DNA of 64,000 nucleotides from Parasalinivibrio latis (lineage in GTDB: Bacteria; Pseudomonadota; Gammaproteobacteria; Enterobacterales; Vibrionaceae), in NCBI RefSeq assembly GCF_036825535.1, contig NZ_CP098813.1, forward strand, positions 868,001-932,000. Reading direction: 5' to 3'. Below are positions 1 to 9,083 of the stretch, one piece after another; within the stretch, counting starts at the first letter, position 1; each line of letters begins with the position of its first letter. The position numbers were made by a program, and so were the translations under genes. Under the pieces are notes generated by a model. The model did not search any database. It saw only the letters and a program-made list of their open reading frames with translations, and was not told the DNA's origin.

Positions 1-329
1 CATTCGGTCATGCCTTCAACTCACGGTTTTTACCGGTGTTTTCACTTCCTGCTTCGTCATTACAGCTGAAACCCCGTAGTGATCACGAAATGAAATAAAT
101 GAACTAAATTGCATTGTGTGTGAAATATATATTTCGTATAAAGATTGCATATTCAGACGGGGAAGCATTTCCCCGGTATGTGTCCCGGCTACCCCAATCA
201 TCGGGAATGGGTTGAACAACGCCAGATTCAGTCATTTCGGCACTATATTCAAAGTATTCGACACAAAACGGTGTTTGCATTCCGTGAGTAGCCTTCCCAT
301 CACTGTTGGATGTTTCAAGGAGTTTATCA
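1..329. other. Intergenic region left of iolC copy 1
   Basis: No convincing gene is seen in the first 329 bases. The short open frames have no ribosome binding site or recognisable product. The stretch is A+T-rich and carries the perfect palindrome listed at 122-135, so it probably holds the iolC-iolE promoter. At the very edge, minus-strand ATG codons at positions 11 and 3 could begin a divergent gene running out of the window, but only a few codons are present. Confidence 0.6.
122..135. promoter_or_regulatory. Candidate IolR operator upstream of iolC copy 1
   Basis: The 14-mer GAAATATATATTTC is a perfect palindrome of the form GAAA-N6-TTTC. Similar GRAA-N6-TTYC sites lie upstream of iolB (14684) and in the iolR/iolC intergenic region (17606, 17704). 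As I recall, the RpiR-type IolR of Sinorhizobium binds GGAA-N6-TTCC, so the assignment to the IolR encoded here is reasonable but inferred. Confidence 0.45.
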
Positions 330-2234
330 ATGGGCAGTGAAAAGCAGTTTGATGTGATTTGTATGGGCAGAATCGCCGTCGATCTCTATGGACAGCAGAT
401 TGGTTCCCGTCTTGAGGATATGGGCAGCTTTGCCAAATACCTCGGGGGATCATCAGGCAACGTGGCTTACGGTACAGCCCGCCAGGGGCTGAAATCCTCC
501 ATGCTTGCCCGGGTGGGGGATGAACATATGGGACGCTTCTTGCGCGAGGAGTTGGTTAATGTCGGCTGTGATACCAGCCATTTGATTACCGACACAGAAC
601 GCCTGACCGGCCTGGTGATTCTGGGCATCAAGGATGAGGACACCTTCCCGCTGATTTTCTACCGTGACAACTGCGCTGATATGGCGATCACGCGAGAAGA
701 CTTTACGGAAGACTATATTGCATCGGCGCGTTGTCTGGCGATTACCGGAACCCACCTTTCCCACCCCAAAACCCGCGATGCGGTGCTGACAGCATTGGAA
801 TATGCCCGTCGCAACGGGGTGAAAACGGCCATTGATATTGACTACCGCCCGGTGCTTTGGGGCCTGACGTCTCTGGGAGACGGAGAAACGCGTTTCATTG
901 AATCCGGCCAGGTGACGGAACAGCTACAGGAAGTGCTTGGCTTGTTTGACCTGATTGTGGGGACCGAAGAGGAATTCCATATTGCCGGTGGCTCGACAGA
1001 CACGATCGAAGCCCTCCGCAAAGTGCGGGAGCTGACAGGTGCAGAACTGGTTTGCAAGCGAGGCCCGTTGGGGTGCAGTGTCTTTACCGGAGACATTCCG
1101 GATACCCTGGATGAGGGGATTACCGTTAAAGGTGTGCGGGTGGAAGTGCTGAACGTCCTTGGCGCGGGAGATGCCTTTATGTCCGGCCTGCTGCGCGGTT
1201 ACCTTAACGGGGAAGGTTGGGAAAAAGCCTGTGCTTATGCCAACGCCTGTGGCGCGTTGGTAGTGTCTCGCCACGGCTGCGCCCCGGCAATGCCGACAAA
1301 AACTGAGTTGGATAACTACCTGGCACGCGCAAATGACGTACCCCGTCCGGATTTGGATGCTGAACTGAATCACCTGCACCGTGTCACAACGCGCCGGCAA
1401 ACCTGGGGCGAATTGTGTGTGATGGCGTTTGACCACCGCATCCAATTTATCGATATGGCCCGTGAAGCCGGTGCCGATATCAGCCAGATAAAACCGCTGA
1501 AAAAACTGATTCTTCAAGCCTGTTGCGAAGTTGCAGAGGAAGCAGGGTTACAGGGCAGGGCCGGCCTGTTGTGCGACAGCACGTTCGGGCAGGACGTGCT
1601 TAACGAAATGACAGGCTCCGGATGGTGGATTGGCCGCCCGGTAGAGTTACCCGGATCCCGCCCGTTGACACTGGAGCACGGCAACATTGGCTCCCAGCTT
1701 ATTGACTGGCCGCTGGAGCATGTTGTGAAGTGTCTGGTCTTCTACCATCCGGAAGATGCCCATGCGCTGCGCCTTGAGCAGGAAGCCAAGGTGAAAGAGG
1801 TCTACCAGGCCTGCTGTAAGTCGGGTCATGAGTTACTGGTGGAAGTGATTTTACCTGCCGATATGGTGCGCTGCGATGATAACTACCTTCGTGCCGTCAA
1901 GCGTATTTACAACATCGGCATCAGGCCGGACTGGTGGAAACTGCCGCCAATGGCCTCAGAGAGCTGGGCAGAGTTTGGTGCGCTGGTGGAAGCGCGGGAT
2001 CCGCATTGTCGCGGTGTCGTTCTTCTCGGCTTGGATGCCCCACAGGAAGCGCTCGCTGAAGGCTTTAACGCTGCAGCAAGCCACCCAATCGTAAAAGGGT
2101 TTGCGGTTGGACGGACACTGTTTGGCAAGCCGGCCCGCGACTGGCTCGCTGGCGAGACAGACGACCGTACCCTCGTAGAAAACATAAAAACAAATTACCA
2201 CGACCTGATTGCCTTGTGGCGTCAGAGACATTGA
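330..2234 (+). CDS. iolC: 5-dehydro-2-deoxygluconokinase IolC fused to a DUF2090 domain (copy 1)
   Basis: IolC phosphorylates 5-dehydro-2-deoxy-D-gluconate (DKG) in cytoplasmic myo-inositol catabolism. The 634-residue protein has an N-terminal PfkB/ribokinase domain (about residues 8-330, with LGGSSGNVAYG and the anion-hole motif NVLGAGDAFMSG near residue 275). From about residue 350 to the end it has a DUF2090 TIM-barrel domain. That domain is thought to be aldolase-like and could perform the next step, cleavage of DKG-phosphate, usually done by IolJ; this is inference. The start at 330 follows AAGGAG seven bases upstream; an upstream in-frame TTG at 306 lacks such a site. iolE follows after 36 bases, so the two are probably cotranscribed. 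A close paralogue lies at 17808-19751. Confidence 0.93.
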   Translation: MGSEKQFDVICMGRIAVDLYGQQIGSRLEDMGSFAKYLGGSSGNVAYGTARQGLKSSMLARVGDEHMGRFLREELVNVGCDTSHLITDTERLTGLVILGIKDEDTFPLIFYRDNCADMAITREDFTEDYIASARCLAITGTHLSHPKTRDAVLTALEYARRNGVKTAIDIDYRPVLWGLTSLGDGETRFIESGQVTEQLQEVLGLFDLIVGTEEEFHIAGGSTDTIEALRKVRELTGAELVCKRGPLGCSVFTGDIPDTLDEGITVKGVRVEVLNVLGAGDAFMSGLLRGYLNGEGWEKACAYANACGALVVSRHGCAPAMPTKTELDNYLARANDVPRPDLDAELNHLHRVTTRRQTWGELCVMAFDHRIQFIDMAREAGADISQIKPLKKLILQACCEVAEEAGLQGRAGLLCDSTFGQDVLNEMTGSGWWIGRPVELPGSRPLTLEHGNIGSQLIDWPLEHVVKCLVFYHPEDAHALRLEQEAKVKEVYQACCKSGHELLVEVILPADMVRCDDNYLRAVKRIYNIGIRPDWWKLPPMASESWAEFGALVEARDPHCRGVVLLGLDAPQEALAEGFNAAASHPIVKGFAVGRTLFGKPARDWLAGETDDRTLVENIKTNYHDLIALWRQRH

Positions 2235-2270
2235 TTCGCCAATAACAATTTTCCATTTTGGAGCCCGACT

Positions 2271-3161
2271 ATGACTGTGAAACTTGGTATCAACCCGCTC
2301 ACCTGGACCAATGATGACCTGCCTTCCCTTGGAGCAGAAACACCGCTGGAAACCTGTCTGACAGAAGGCCGGCAGGCCGGTTTTGAAGGCTTTGAGCTTG
2401 GCAATAAATTTCCGCGCGAAGCGGCAGTACTGGGGCCTATTCTGGCTTCCCATGATCTGAACCTGGTATCCGGCTGGTATTCCTGCGAGCTTCTGACCCG
2501 CACCGTCGAGGAAGAAATTGAAGCGGTTCAGGATCACCTGGTGTTACTGCGCGAACTTGGCGCAAATGTAATGGTGCTTTGCGAAGTGACCGGCTGCATT
2601 CACGGTGACCAACGCACACCGGTTTACCAAAGGCCACTTTTCCCCGCTGAGCGCTGGGAAGAATATGGCGAAAAGCTGACTGCGTTTGCTCGCTATACCC
2701 TGAGCCAGGGGGTACAAATTGCCTATCACCACCATATGGGTACGGTCATCGAATCCGCGTCGGATATCGACAACCTGATGGAGCACACTGGTCCGGAAGT
2801 TGGTCTCCTGCTGGATACCGGCCACCTGACGTTCTCCGGTGCTGATCCGGTTGCAGTGGCAGATCGTTGGGCGCATCGCATTAACCATGTTCACTGCAAA
2901 GACGTGAGAAAAGATGTGCTGGCAGATGTGAAAAACAGAAAAACCAGCTTCCTGGACGCGGTACTCGCCGGTGTTTACACCGTACCAGGTGACGGCTGTG
3001 TCAATTACCCTGCTGTTTTTGAGGTGCTGAAAGCCCGCAATTATGAAGGCTGGCTGGTGGTAGAGGCAGAACAGGACCCGTCCATCGCCCATCCCCTGAC
3101 TTACGCCACCCTCGGCTATAACAACCTGCACCGTTTTGCCAAAGAAGCCGGGCTGTTGTAA
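2271..3161 (+). CDS. iolE: Myo-inosose-2 dehydratase IolE
   Basis: This enzyme dehydrates 2-keto-myo-inositol (scyllo-inosose) to 3D-3,5/4-trihydroxycyclohexane-1,2-dione, the second step of the Iol pathway. The 296-residue length and the opening VKLGINPLTWTNDDLPSLG are typical of IolE. The xylose-isomerase-like TIM barrel shows likely metal-site motifs at YHHHMGTV, LLLDTGHL, HVHCKD and VVEAEQD. It follows iolC by 36 bases and is the last gene before a strong terminator at 3173. The product would be the substrate of IolD, which is not encoded in this window. Confidence 0.92.
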   Translation: MTVKLGINPLTWTNDDLPSLGAETPLETCLTEGRQAGFEGFELGNKFPREAAVLGPILASHDLNLVSGWYSCELLTRTVEEEIEAVQDHLVLLRELGANVMVLCEVTGCIHGDQRTPVYQRPLFPAERWEEYGEKLTAFARYTLSQGVQIAYHHHMGTVIESASDIDNLMEHTGPEVGLLLDTGHLTFSGADPVAVADRWAHRINHVHCKDVRKDVLADVKNRKTSFLDAVLAGVYTVPGDGCVNYPAVFEVLKARNYEGWLVVEAEQDPSIAHPLTYATLGYNNLHRFAKEAGLL

Positions 3162-3172
3162 CCGCAAAAGAC

Positions 3173-3198
3173 AAGCGCCGGTCTTCCGGCGCTTTTAT
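3173..3198 (+). terminator. Rho-independent terminator after iolE
   Basis: Arms AAGCGCCGG and CCGGCGCTT around a TCTT loop are followed by a short T run. The hairpin sits 12 bases after the iolE stop codon. Confidence 0.85.
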
Positions 3199-3271
3199 CC
3201 CATCAATCGAGCTTATTCAAACCGCGTTGAACGTTACACCCTCAAAGCTTCAACAAGTATCCCAAAACCTG

Positions 3272-3886
3272 CTAGTACTGATGCCTCGATTCAAAATCGC
3301 GCAGTTTTTGCTTTGCTCTTTCATAGCGAATCGTCAGGTGTGAAATGTCGGTGACGGTAGACTGGTATTGTTCCAGTTCATCAAGGATGTTTTGGCGTTG
3401 GCGGGGAGTGAGGTCGTCATAGACCAGTTTATTTTTCAGACGCTTGATCTGGTCTTCCTTGTAATCCCGGTCCCATTTTGCCTGATCGAGAGCCTGTTTG
3501 GCCTGGTCGACTTCCTGTTGGATTTCAAACAGTTTGCGGCCTCGCTTATAGCCTTTCAGGAAGGCAGGTTCGAGGTTAGCGGGGCAAATTCCCTGGTAGA
3601 CGTAACCGGTGCTGGCGGCGTAATAACCACTGGCCTCGTTGCAGAATGCCTTGATACCGTGCTGGTACCCTTCTTTGTACTGGTCGAAATTCACACGCAC
3701 ATTGTATTCAGCACAGGCTGAACTGCGGTCTCCCAGCGAATTAGCCATGTCCGAGCCGTTAGCACCATCCTGGTAGCCGATGGAGTACCAGTCTGCGGTG
3801 CGGCATTCATCTTCATTCATCACGGAACACCCGCTGACAACAAGGATCAGCGACCCGGCGAGCAGCCATTTGAGGCGGTATAACAT
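3272..3886 (-). CDS. DUF2799 family lipoprotein
   Basis: This is a 204-residue predicted lipoprotein. A lipobox (VVSGC) lies at about residues 16-20 after a hydrophobic signal segment, so the mature protein would be anchored through Cys20. The middle part, with WYSIGYQDGANG and repeated aromatic G-rich YKEGYQHGIKAFC and FLKGYKRGRK segments, matches DUF2799 proteins of vibrios and relatives, whose function is unknown. The last 80 residues are highly charged and probably form a coiled coil (EVDQAKQALDQAKWDRDYKE and onward). It stands alone between the iolE terminator and the Gfo/Idh operon and has no evident link to inositol metabolism. Confidence 0.8.
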   Translation of the reverse strand: MLYRLKWLLAGSLILVVSGCSVMNEDECRTADWYSIGYQDGANGSDMANSLGDRSSACAEYNVRVNFDQYKEGYQHGIKAFCNEASGYYAASTGYVYQGICPANLEPAFLKGYKRGRKLFEIQQEVDQAKQALDQAKWDRDYKEDQIKRLKNKLVYDDLTPRQRQNILDELEQYQSTVTDISHLTIRYERAKQKLRDFESRHQY

Positions 3887-4048
3887 ATCTTTTTTCCTGT
3901 CATGAATGGGGTACCAATCAGAGGCATTTGGGTTAGCTGTCAGCCATTCATAGAGCGTGATTGGAAAAGCGTGGTGAGTTATTTATCACTTATATAGTTT
4001 GATTTCAAAATGCGCGGGGTTAACTGGTCAGTTATGAGTCAAATTTAC

Positions 4049-4073
4049 AAAAAAAGCCCCCGGTGATGGGGGC
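4049..4073 (-). terminator. Terminator of the minus-strand Gfo/Idh genes
   Basis: On the minus strand GCCCCC and GGGGGC pair around a six-base loop and are followed by seven T residues. It lies about 40 bases past the stop of the dehydrogenase gene at 4113. Confidence 0.85.
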
Positions 4074-4112
4074 AAAAACTGAATAGCCATAGGGCTGTTC
4101 AATAGGGACCGT

Positions 4113-5282
4113 TTAGGACAGGTTTTGAAGAGGCTCCCAACGCCCGTTCTGATGACTGGAGCGGACAGCAGCATGGACGAAGGCCATACCCATTGCCCCT
4201 TCTTTGACATCAGGATTCCACAAACTGAGCGGATCCGGTGTCAATTGGGCGAGATCGTCGATGATATTTGAAGCAAAATCCCAATACAGGTTGGCAAAGG
4301 CTTCGCGGTAACCTTCCGGATGACCTATCGCAATATGTGAGATTCTTTGAGCGGCCGGATGAAGCCCCGGGCCTGCTTTGGTAAGAACATAAGCCGGTTT
4401 GCCGAGCGGGCGGACGGTAAGCTCATTGGGTTGCTCCTGGTGCCACTCCAAACCCCCTTTGGTTCCGTGAACCGTCAGGCTGAGGCCGTGGACGCCACCG
4501 GCAGCGGCCTGCGTAACCCAGAGGTTACCCCGGGCGCCGTTGGGGTAGCGGAGCAAGATGCCGCAGTAGTCATCTGCTTGCCGGCCTTCAATGATAGCGG
4601 TAACGTCTGCGCTGAGTGAGGATGCATCCATCCCGGTAACATAGGCGGCCAGGTGGTAGCTGTGGGTGGCAATGTCACCCAGAATAAGCGACGGCCCGGC
4701 AAGGGATTTGTCCATGTGCCAGTTGGTTCCGGCTTTTTCGCTTTCTGTCAGCTCTGCAAGGTGCCCCTGGACGTAGTTGCTCTGTACCATGCGAACGTCA
4801 CCGAGCTCTCCACTTTCAATCAGGGCGCGGGCCTGCCTTACCATCGGATACGCGCTGTAGCCGTAGGCGACGCAGTAGCGTTTTCCGGTAGCCTCGACTC
4901 TCCTGACCAAATCGGCGGCCTCTTCTTCTGTGATTGTCAGCGGTTTTTCACAGAAAACATGCATGCCGGCATCGAGCGCCTTGCAGGAAAGCAGATAGTG
5001 GCTGTTGTTGGGGGTCATAATGGCCAGCGCATCTATTCCATCTTCACGGCCGGACTCCCCGGCGAACAGCGCGTCAGGGTCGGTGTAGGGGCGGGGGATT
5101 CCCATCGTTTTTCCTGCAGTCAGTGAGCGTGCCGGGTTGGATGAAAACACACCGGCGACGACCTCAAATTCCTCGTGCATGGTCGCAGCTGAGCGGTGGA
5201 TGGAACCAATGAAAGACTCCGGCCCGCCACCAATGATGCCAAGCCTAAGCTTTCTGCCCAATACTCGTGTTGCCTTGCTCAT
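4113..5282 (-). CDS. Gfo/Idh/MocA family oxidoreductase
   Basis: A predicted cytoplasmic NAD(P)-dependent dehydrogenase of 389 residues. The N-terminal Rossmann fold starts LRLGIIGGGPESFIGSIHRS (about residues 13-32). The family motif CEKPLT appears near residue 114, and the C-terminal alpha/beta domain follows. Family members oxidise or reduce cyclitols, sugars and 3-keto-glycosides. The substrate cannot be read from the sequence. It lies downstream of a second Gfo/Idh gene (134-base gap) and opposite a TIM-barrel protein and ABC transporter. Two Gfo/Idh enzymes plus a TIM-barrel isomerase also occur in rhizopine (MocA/MocC) and 3-keto-glycoside pathways (YcjS/YcjR; levoglucosan genes). It is longer than the canonical IolG at 15620. 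Confidence 0.85.
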   Translation of the reverse strand: MSKATRVLGRKLRLGIIGGGPESFIGSIHRSAATMHEEFEVVAGVFSSNPARSLTAGKTMGIPRPYTDPDALFAGESGREDGIDALAIMTPNNSHYLLSCKALDAGMHVFCEKPLTITEEEAADLVRRVEATGKRYCVAYGYSAYPMVRQARALIESGELGDVRMVQSNYVQGHLAELTESEKAGTNWHMDKSLAGPSLILGDIATHSYHLAAYVTGMDASSLSADVTAIIEGRQADDYCGILLRYPNGARGNLWVTQAAAGGVHGLSLTVHGTKGGLEWHQEQPNELTVRPLGKPAYVLTKAGPGLHPAAQRISHIAIGHPEGYREAFANLYWDFASNIIDDLAQLTPDPLSLWNPDVKEGAMGMAFVHAAVRSSHQNGRWEPLQNLS

Positions 5283-5416
5283 ACTTCATCCTTTGCGTTA
5301 TACCAATAAGGCTATTGAGTTGATCATATGGACTGTTTCGGGTGCGCTATATTGATAACGCCCTCAGCGTGGTCTCTGACCAATTCATTAACCTAACCAG
5401 GTATACCCGGCTGACG

Positions 5417-6592
5417 TTATTCATAATCAACCCATTTTGCGCCGTCATCTGCTGAACGAACACAGGCATTTACCCAGCGCACACCGTCGATGCCGGCATT
5501 GATATCTGGGTACCAGTGATCTTCGAGAAATGCTGCATCGACGCGTTCAATAGCATCAATTGCCAGCGCAAAACGGTGGTACAGGTTGGCCCAGGATTCA
5601 AAAAAGCCTTCAGCGTGACCCCCGCCAATACGGTTTGCACCGATCGCCGGGTTCTCGCTGTAGAGATAACTCATACCCCGCTCCAGAATCCGGACAGGTT
5701 CCCCCTGAACTTCGTAGCGGAGCTGGTTAGGGTATTCATCCCACCACTCGAGACTCGCTTTCTCGCCGACAATCCGAATCTTTTGCTGGTGCATTGAACC
5801 GGCATTGATGGCGCTGGCCCAGAGCGTACCCACCGCGCCCCCTTCAAAGTTGAAAACCACATGGGCGTTGTCTTCCAACGGTGCGCGGGACGCGACAAAG
5901 CTCTGGCGCGAACACATCAGTGACTTGACCTTTAGCCCAGTGATCAAACCGGCAAGGTAGAAAGCATGGGTGCCACAATCGCCGAGAATAAAGCTCGGGC
6001 CGGACACTTCCGGGTTCATACGCCACTTGGCACCCGGGCTGTGTTTTTCCACTTCAATATTGTGGAAGCCGTGGGCAAATTGCATGTTGACCACACGGAT
6101 ATCACCGATATCCCCACGCTTTATCATTTCCCGGGCTTGGTGAATCATTTGGTGGCCGGTGTATCCGTACATGACGGCAAACATCCGGTTTTTCTCTTCG
6201 GCGAGGGCTTTAAGCTCTTCTGCTTCACTGACATTAAATGTCACCGGTTTTTCGCAGATAACATGAAGGTTGGCTTCCAGTGCGGCTTTGGCGATTTCAT
6301 AGTGTGTGGAATTGGGCGTGGCGATAGATACTGCCTGAATGCCGTCATCCCGCCGGGTTTCTGCACTGAACATGGTTTTGTAGTCAGGGTAGCAACGGGA
6401 AGGAGCCAGCCCGAGGTTTACACCGAAATCCCGGCAGCGTTCCGGATCCACATCCATGGCACCGGCCACAAATGTGAACAGGCGATCACGCGCGGCGGCG
6501 GCCCGGTGAGCATAGCCAATTTCACTGCCCCTGCCTCCACCGACCAATCCCCAACGGATGGGATGCTTGAGATGCCCTTCTTCGTTAAACAT
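5417..6592 (-). CDS. Gfo/Idh/MocA family oxidoreductase
   Basis: A second 391-residue dehydrogenase of the same family. It has the Rossmann segment RWGLVGGGRGSEIGYAHRAA, the CEKPVTF motif and a conserved LGDCGTHAFYLAG segment where the family often places catalytic residues (Asp and His). The start at 6592 is chosen because AGGAGG lies six bases upstream; an upstream in-frame start at 6649 has no comparable site. It is the first gene of a minus-strand pair and shares a 371-base divergent promoter region with the TIM-barrel gene at 6964. A role in oxidising an imported cyclitol or glycoside is inferred from context. The two Gfo/Idh proteins are clearly different and are not a recent duplication. 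Confidence 0.85.
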   Translation of the reverse strand: MFNEEGHLKHPIRWGLVGGGRGSEIGYAHRAAAARDRLFTFVAGAMDVDPERCRDFGVNLGLAPSRCYPDYKTMFSAETRRDDGIQAVSIATPNSTHYEIAKAALEANLHVICEKPVTFNVSEAEELKALAEEKNRMFAVMYGYTGHQMIHQAREMIKRGDIGDIRVVNMQFAHGFHNIEVEKHSPGAKWRMNPEVSGPSFILGDCGTHAFYLAGLITGLKVKSLMCSRQSFVASRAPLEDNAHVVFNFEGGAVGTLWASAINAGSMHQQKIRIVGEKASLEWWDEYPNQLRYEVQGEPVRILERGMSYLYSENPAIGANRIGGGHAEGFFESWANLYHRFALAIDAIERVDAAFLEDHWYPDINAGIDGVRWVNACVRSADDGAKWVDYE

Positions 6593-6963
6593 GATGGTCC
6601 TCCTGACTCTCCACCCTTCTGCATACGGTTCCAACGTGCACCGCTCCAACGTACTCCCTGACGAAGGATATTAATGCTGTGTCACTGAGCATACTTTAGC
6701 CAACTGTTGAAATTGTTTTCAATACGAAAATCAAAAAACACATTTCTGTAAGTGAAAAACTGGGTTGAAGCGCAAAAAAATCGCCTGAAATTGATAGATT
6801 CGCATCAATAAGCATTGACAGAATGAAAACATTACCATAAATGTTTATTTAATGTTGCCAATATGTTTCTCAGTAGTGATTCTTTGGCGTGTGGATACTC
6901 GCTTTAAAGAAGGCAAAAGCCATGTGGTTTGATCTGCATTCTATTGATTTATAGGGAAAAGTA
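6593..6963. promoter_or_regulatory. Divergent promoter region between dehydrogenase and transporter operons
   Basis: This 371-base A+T-rich stretch has no gene. It must contain the promoters for the minus-strand Gfo/Idh pair and the plus-strand TIM-barrel/ABC operon. It carries the TTGAAA-N4-TTTCAA palindrome listed separately. No further clear motif was seen. Confidence 0.6.
6707..6722. promoter_or_regulatory. Candidate LacI-family operator, copy 1
   Basis: TTGAAATTGTTTTCAA is an inverted repeat with 6-bp arms. The reverse complement of 15 of its bases (TTGAAAACAATTTCA) recurs at 11127, just upstream of the LacI-family gene at 11195. This pairing suggests that this regulator controls both sites. 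The centre lacks the CG usual in LacI-family operators, which weakens the case. Confidence 0.5.
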
Positions 6964-7857
6964 ATGGAACTGAAAATAGCCAATGCCCCTTGCTCCTGGG
7001 GTGTGGAGTTTGCTGATAGCCCGGCAAATCCGGCGTGGCAAACCGTTTTGGATGAAATATCAGGTGCAGGATACCTGGCGACAGAGCTTGGCCCGCTTGG
7101 TTACCTTCCAACCGAAACAGATTCCCTCGGGAGCGCGTTATCAAAAAGGAGCCTGAAGCTGATTGCGGGCACCCTTTTTGTCCATTTGCACAGGGAGGAT
7201 GAGCGGGAAAACATTTGCCGTATTACCCATGAAACCTGCCGGATTCTTACAGATCAGGACGCGGAATTTCTGGTCGTCATAGATCACGTTTCTTCCCCGC
7301 GAACGGATGAAGCGGGGCAGGTGGAGACGGCGACCCGGCTAAATGACAGGCAGTGGCAGGCAATGATGGAGACCCTCAAAGAAGTGGGCCGGATTTGTTT
7401 GCAGTACGGAATAACACCCACGCTGCATCCCCATGCGGGTACATACATTGAATACCGTGATGAAGTCGACCGGGCGATGGCGGATCTGCCGGCTGACTTG
7501 ATATCCCTCTGTATTGATACCGGACACTGTGTTTATGCGGGTATGGATCCGGCAGAGGTGATAAAGACTTATCAAGGTCGCGTTAAGTATTTGCATTTCA
7601 AAGATATAAATGGGTCGGTACTGGCTGACTCTGTGAAAAACAGTACCGATTTTTATAAAGCGATAGGCAACAACATCTTTTGTCCCTTGGGACGGGGATG
7701 TGTGGACTTTAACGCCGTGCACCGGGTGTTGACTGAAATTAATTTCAACGGCTGGGTCACAGTGGAACAGGACATGGATCCCGCGTCGGGTAACGACGCC
7801 AAAAAAGCAGCTGCCCAAAGCAGGCAGTTTATAGAAACGACATTTTTTTCTGATTAA
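6964..7857 (+). CDS. Sugar phosphate isomerase/epimerase-type TIM-barrel protein (IolE/MocC-like)
   Basis: A 297-residue protein of the xylose-isomerase-like TIM-barrel superfamily that contains IolE, IolI, IolH and MocC. Visible metal-site-type motifs are TLHPHAGTYIEY, LCIDTGHCVYAG, YLHFKDING and WVTVEQDMD. It differs from the true IolE at 2271 (opening ELKIANAPCSWGVEF), so a distinct substrate is likely: an inosose-type isomerase or dehydratase, a MocC-like enzyme or a 3-keto-glycoside lyase/hydratase. The start has AGGG about nine bases upstream. It leads an operon with the CUT2 transporter genes (68-base gap), so it probably acts on the imported compound. Confidence 0.8.
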   Translation: MELKIANAPCSWGVEFADSPANPAWQTVLDEISGAGYLATELGPLGYLPTETDSLGSALSKRSLKLIAGTLFVHLHREDERENICRITHETCRILTDQDAEFLVVIDHVSSPRTDEAGQVETATRLNDRQWQAMMETLKEVGRICLQYGITPTLHPHAGTYIEYRDEVDRAMADLPADLISLCIDTGHCVYAGMDPAEVIKTYQGRVKYLHFKDINGSVLADSVKNSTDFYKAIGNNIFCPLGRGCVDFNAVHRVLTEINFNGWVTVEQDMDPASGNDAKKAAAQSRQFIETTFFSD

Positions 7858-7925
7858 TTTTTTTTTGCTGACCGCCCCGTTATGGAATGACATAGCTGGG
7901 GATACCATTTACGGAGAGATTTACT

Positions 7926-9056
7926 ATGACAGGGAAAACGACCGCTGCTGCCTCGTTTGCAGCCAGCGCCCCGGGAGATGAGAGGGTCCGAAAGGTTTCC
8001 GTCCTAAACCGGCTTTTATCGCGGCCGGAATTGGGTTCGGTATCCGGTGCGATTCTTGTATTTTTCTTTTTTGCTATCGTTGCGTGGGATTCCGGCATGT
8101 TCAATGCAGACGGAATTCTTAACTGGACCACGGTTTCAGCCCAGCTCGGCATCATTGCCGTCGGGGCATGCCTTTTGATGATTGCCGGGGAATTCGACCT
8201 CTCTATTGGCTCGATGATTGGCTTTGCCGGGATGATGATCGCGATACCTTCCGTTTACTGGGAGTGGCCGGTATGGCTGGCCATTTTGTTTGCCTTTGCC
8301 GGTGCCATGGCTATCGGGTTTATTAATGGCTACATCGTGGTGAGAACCGGACTTCCCTCTTTTATCGTCTCACTGGCGTTCCTTTTTATCCTTCGCGGTC
8401 TCACCATCGCCCTTTCCATCATGTTGACCAACAAGACCATCCTTTCCGGTGTGGCTGACATCGCAGAAGGAGACATTCTGGCTGCCGCCTTTGGTGGGGA
8501 GATAGGAGTTGGCTTTTTTAACTGGCTGGGTAATGCCGGTCTGATTGAAACCTATGCTGACGGCTCACCCATTGTCACCGGCATCCCGATGGTAGTGGTT
8601 TGGTGGTTCCTGCTTACGGCTGTATGTTCCTTTGTGTTGCTCCGTACCCGGTTCGGGAACTGGATCTTTGCCTCTGGCGGCGATGCAAACGCAGCCAAAA
8701 ATGTGGGTGTCCCCACTGACAAAGTGAAAGTCTCGCTGTTTATGTTCACCGCATTCTGCGCCACTGTTTTTGCTGCCTGTCAAGTACTGGAATTTGGCTC
8801 GGCGGCGGCAGACCGCGGTCTTCTCAAAGAGTTTGAGGCCATTATTGCTGCGGTTATCGGTGGCGCCTTGCTGACCGGTGGATACGGCTCGGTTATCGGG
8901 GCCTTCTTCGGCGCACTTATTTTTGGTGTGGTTCAGATGGGGATTTTCTTTACCGGGGTGGATTCCGACTGGTTCCGCGTATTCCTTGGCGTCATGTTGC
9001 TGATTGCTGTTCTGTTCAACAACTTCATTCGCAAGAAAGTAACAAATGCCCGCTAG
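7926..9056 (+). CDS. CUT2-family sugar ABC transporter permease
   Basis: A 376-residue inner-membrane permease of the ribose/fructose/inositol (RbsC/FrcC/IatP) type. After a cytoplasmic N-terminus of about 35 residues it has around ten hydrophobic segments. It carries the family region LMIAGEFDLSIGSMIGFAG near residue 80 and FASGGDANAAKNVGV in the loop near residue 250, which contacts the ATPase. GGAGAG precedes the ATG. The ATPase gene follows after 27 bases and the binding-protein gene after that. Inositol is a plausible substrate because Caulobacter IatP/IatA/IbpA and rhizobial MocB belong to this family, but the actual ligand is not shown. Confidence 0.88.
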   Translation: MTGKTTAAASFAASAPGDERVRKVSVLNRLLSRPELGSVSGAILVFFFFAIVAWDSGMFNADGILNWTTVSAQLGIIAVGACLLMIAGEFDLSIGSMIGFAGMMIAIPSVYWEWPVWLAILFAFAGAMAIGFINGYIVVRTGLPSFIVSLAFLFILRGLTIALSIMLTNKTILSGVADIAEGDILAAAFGGEIGVGFFNWLGNAGLIETYADGSPIVTGIPMVVVWWFLLTAVCSFVLLRTRFGNWIFASGGDANAAKNVGVPTDKVKVSLFMFTAFCATVFAACQVLEFGSAAADRGLLKEFEAIIAAVIGGALLTGGYGSVIGAFFGALIFGVVQMGIFFTGVDSDWFRVFLGVMLLIAVLFNNFIRKKVTNAR

Positions 9057-9083
9057 TCAGTGGCCGATGGAAAGGAGCTATCC

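Noticed and set aside
1..11. Possible start of a divergent minus-strand gene (ATG at 11 or 3), perhaps iolD
   Set aside because: Only one to three codons lie in the window, so no product can be supported.
16..219. 67-residue minus-strand open frame in the iolC leader
   Set aside because: No ribosome binding site or recognisable protein features, and it overlaps the palindromic promoter region.
924..1517. 197-residue minus-strand open frame inside iolC copy 1
   Set aside because: It is a shadow of the well-supported kinase frame. Similar long antisense frames occur opposite most G+C-richer genes here.
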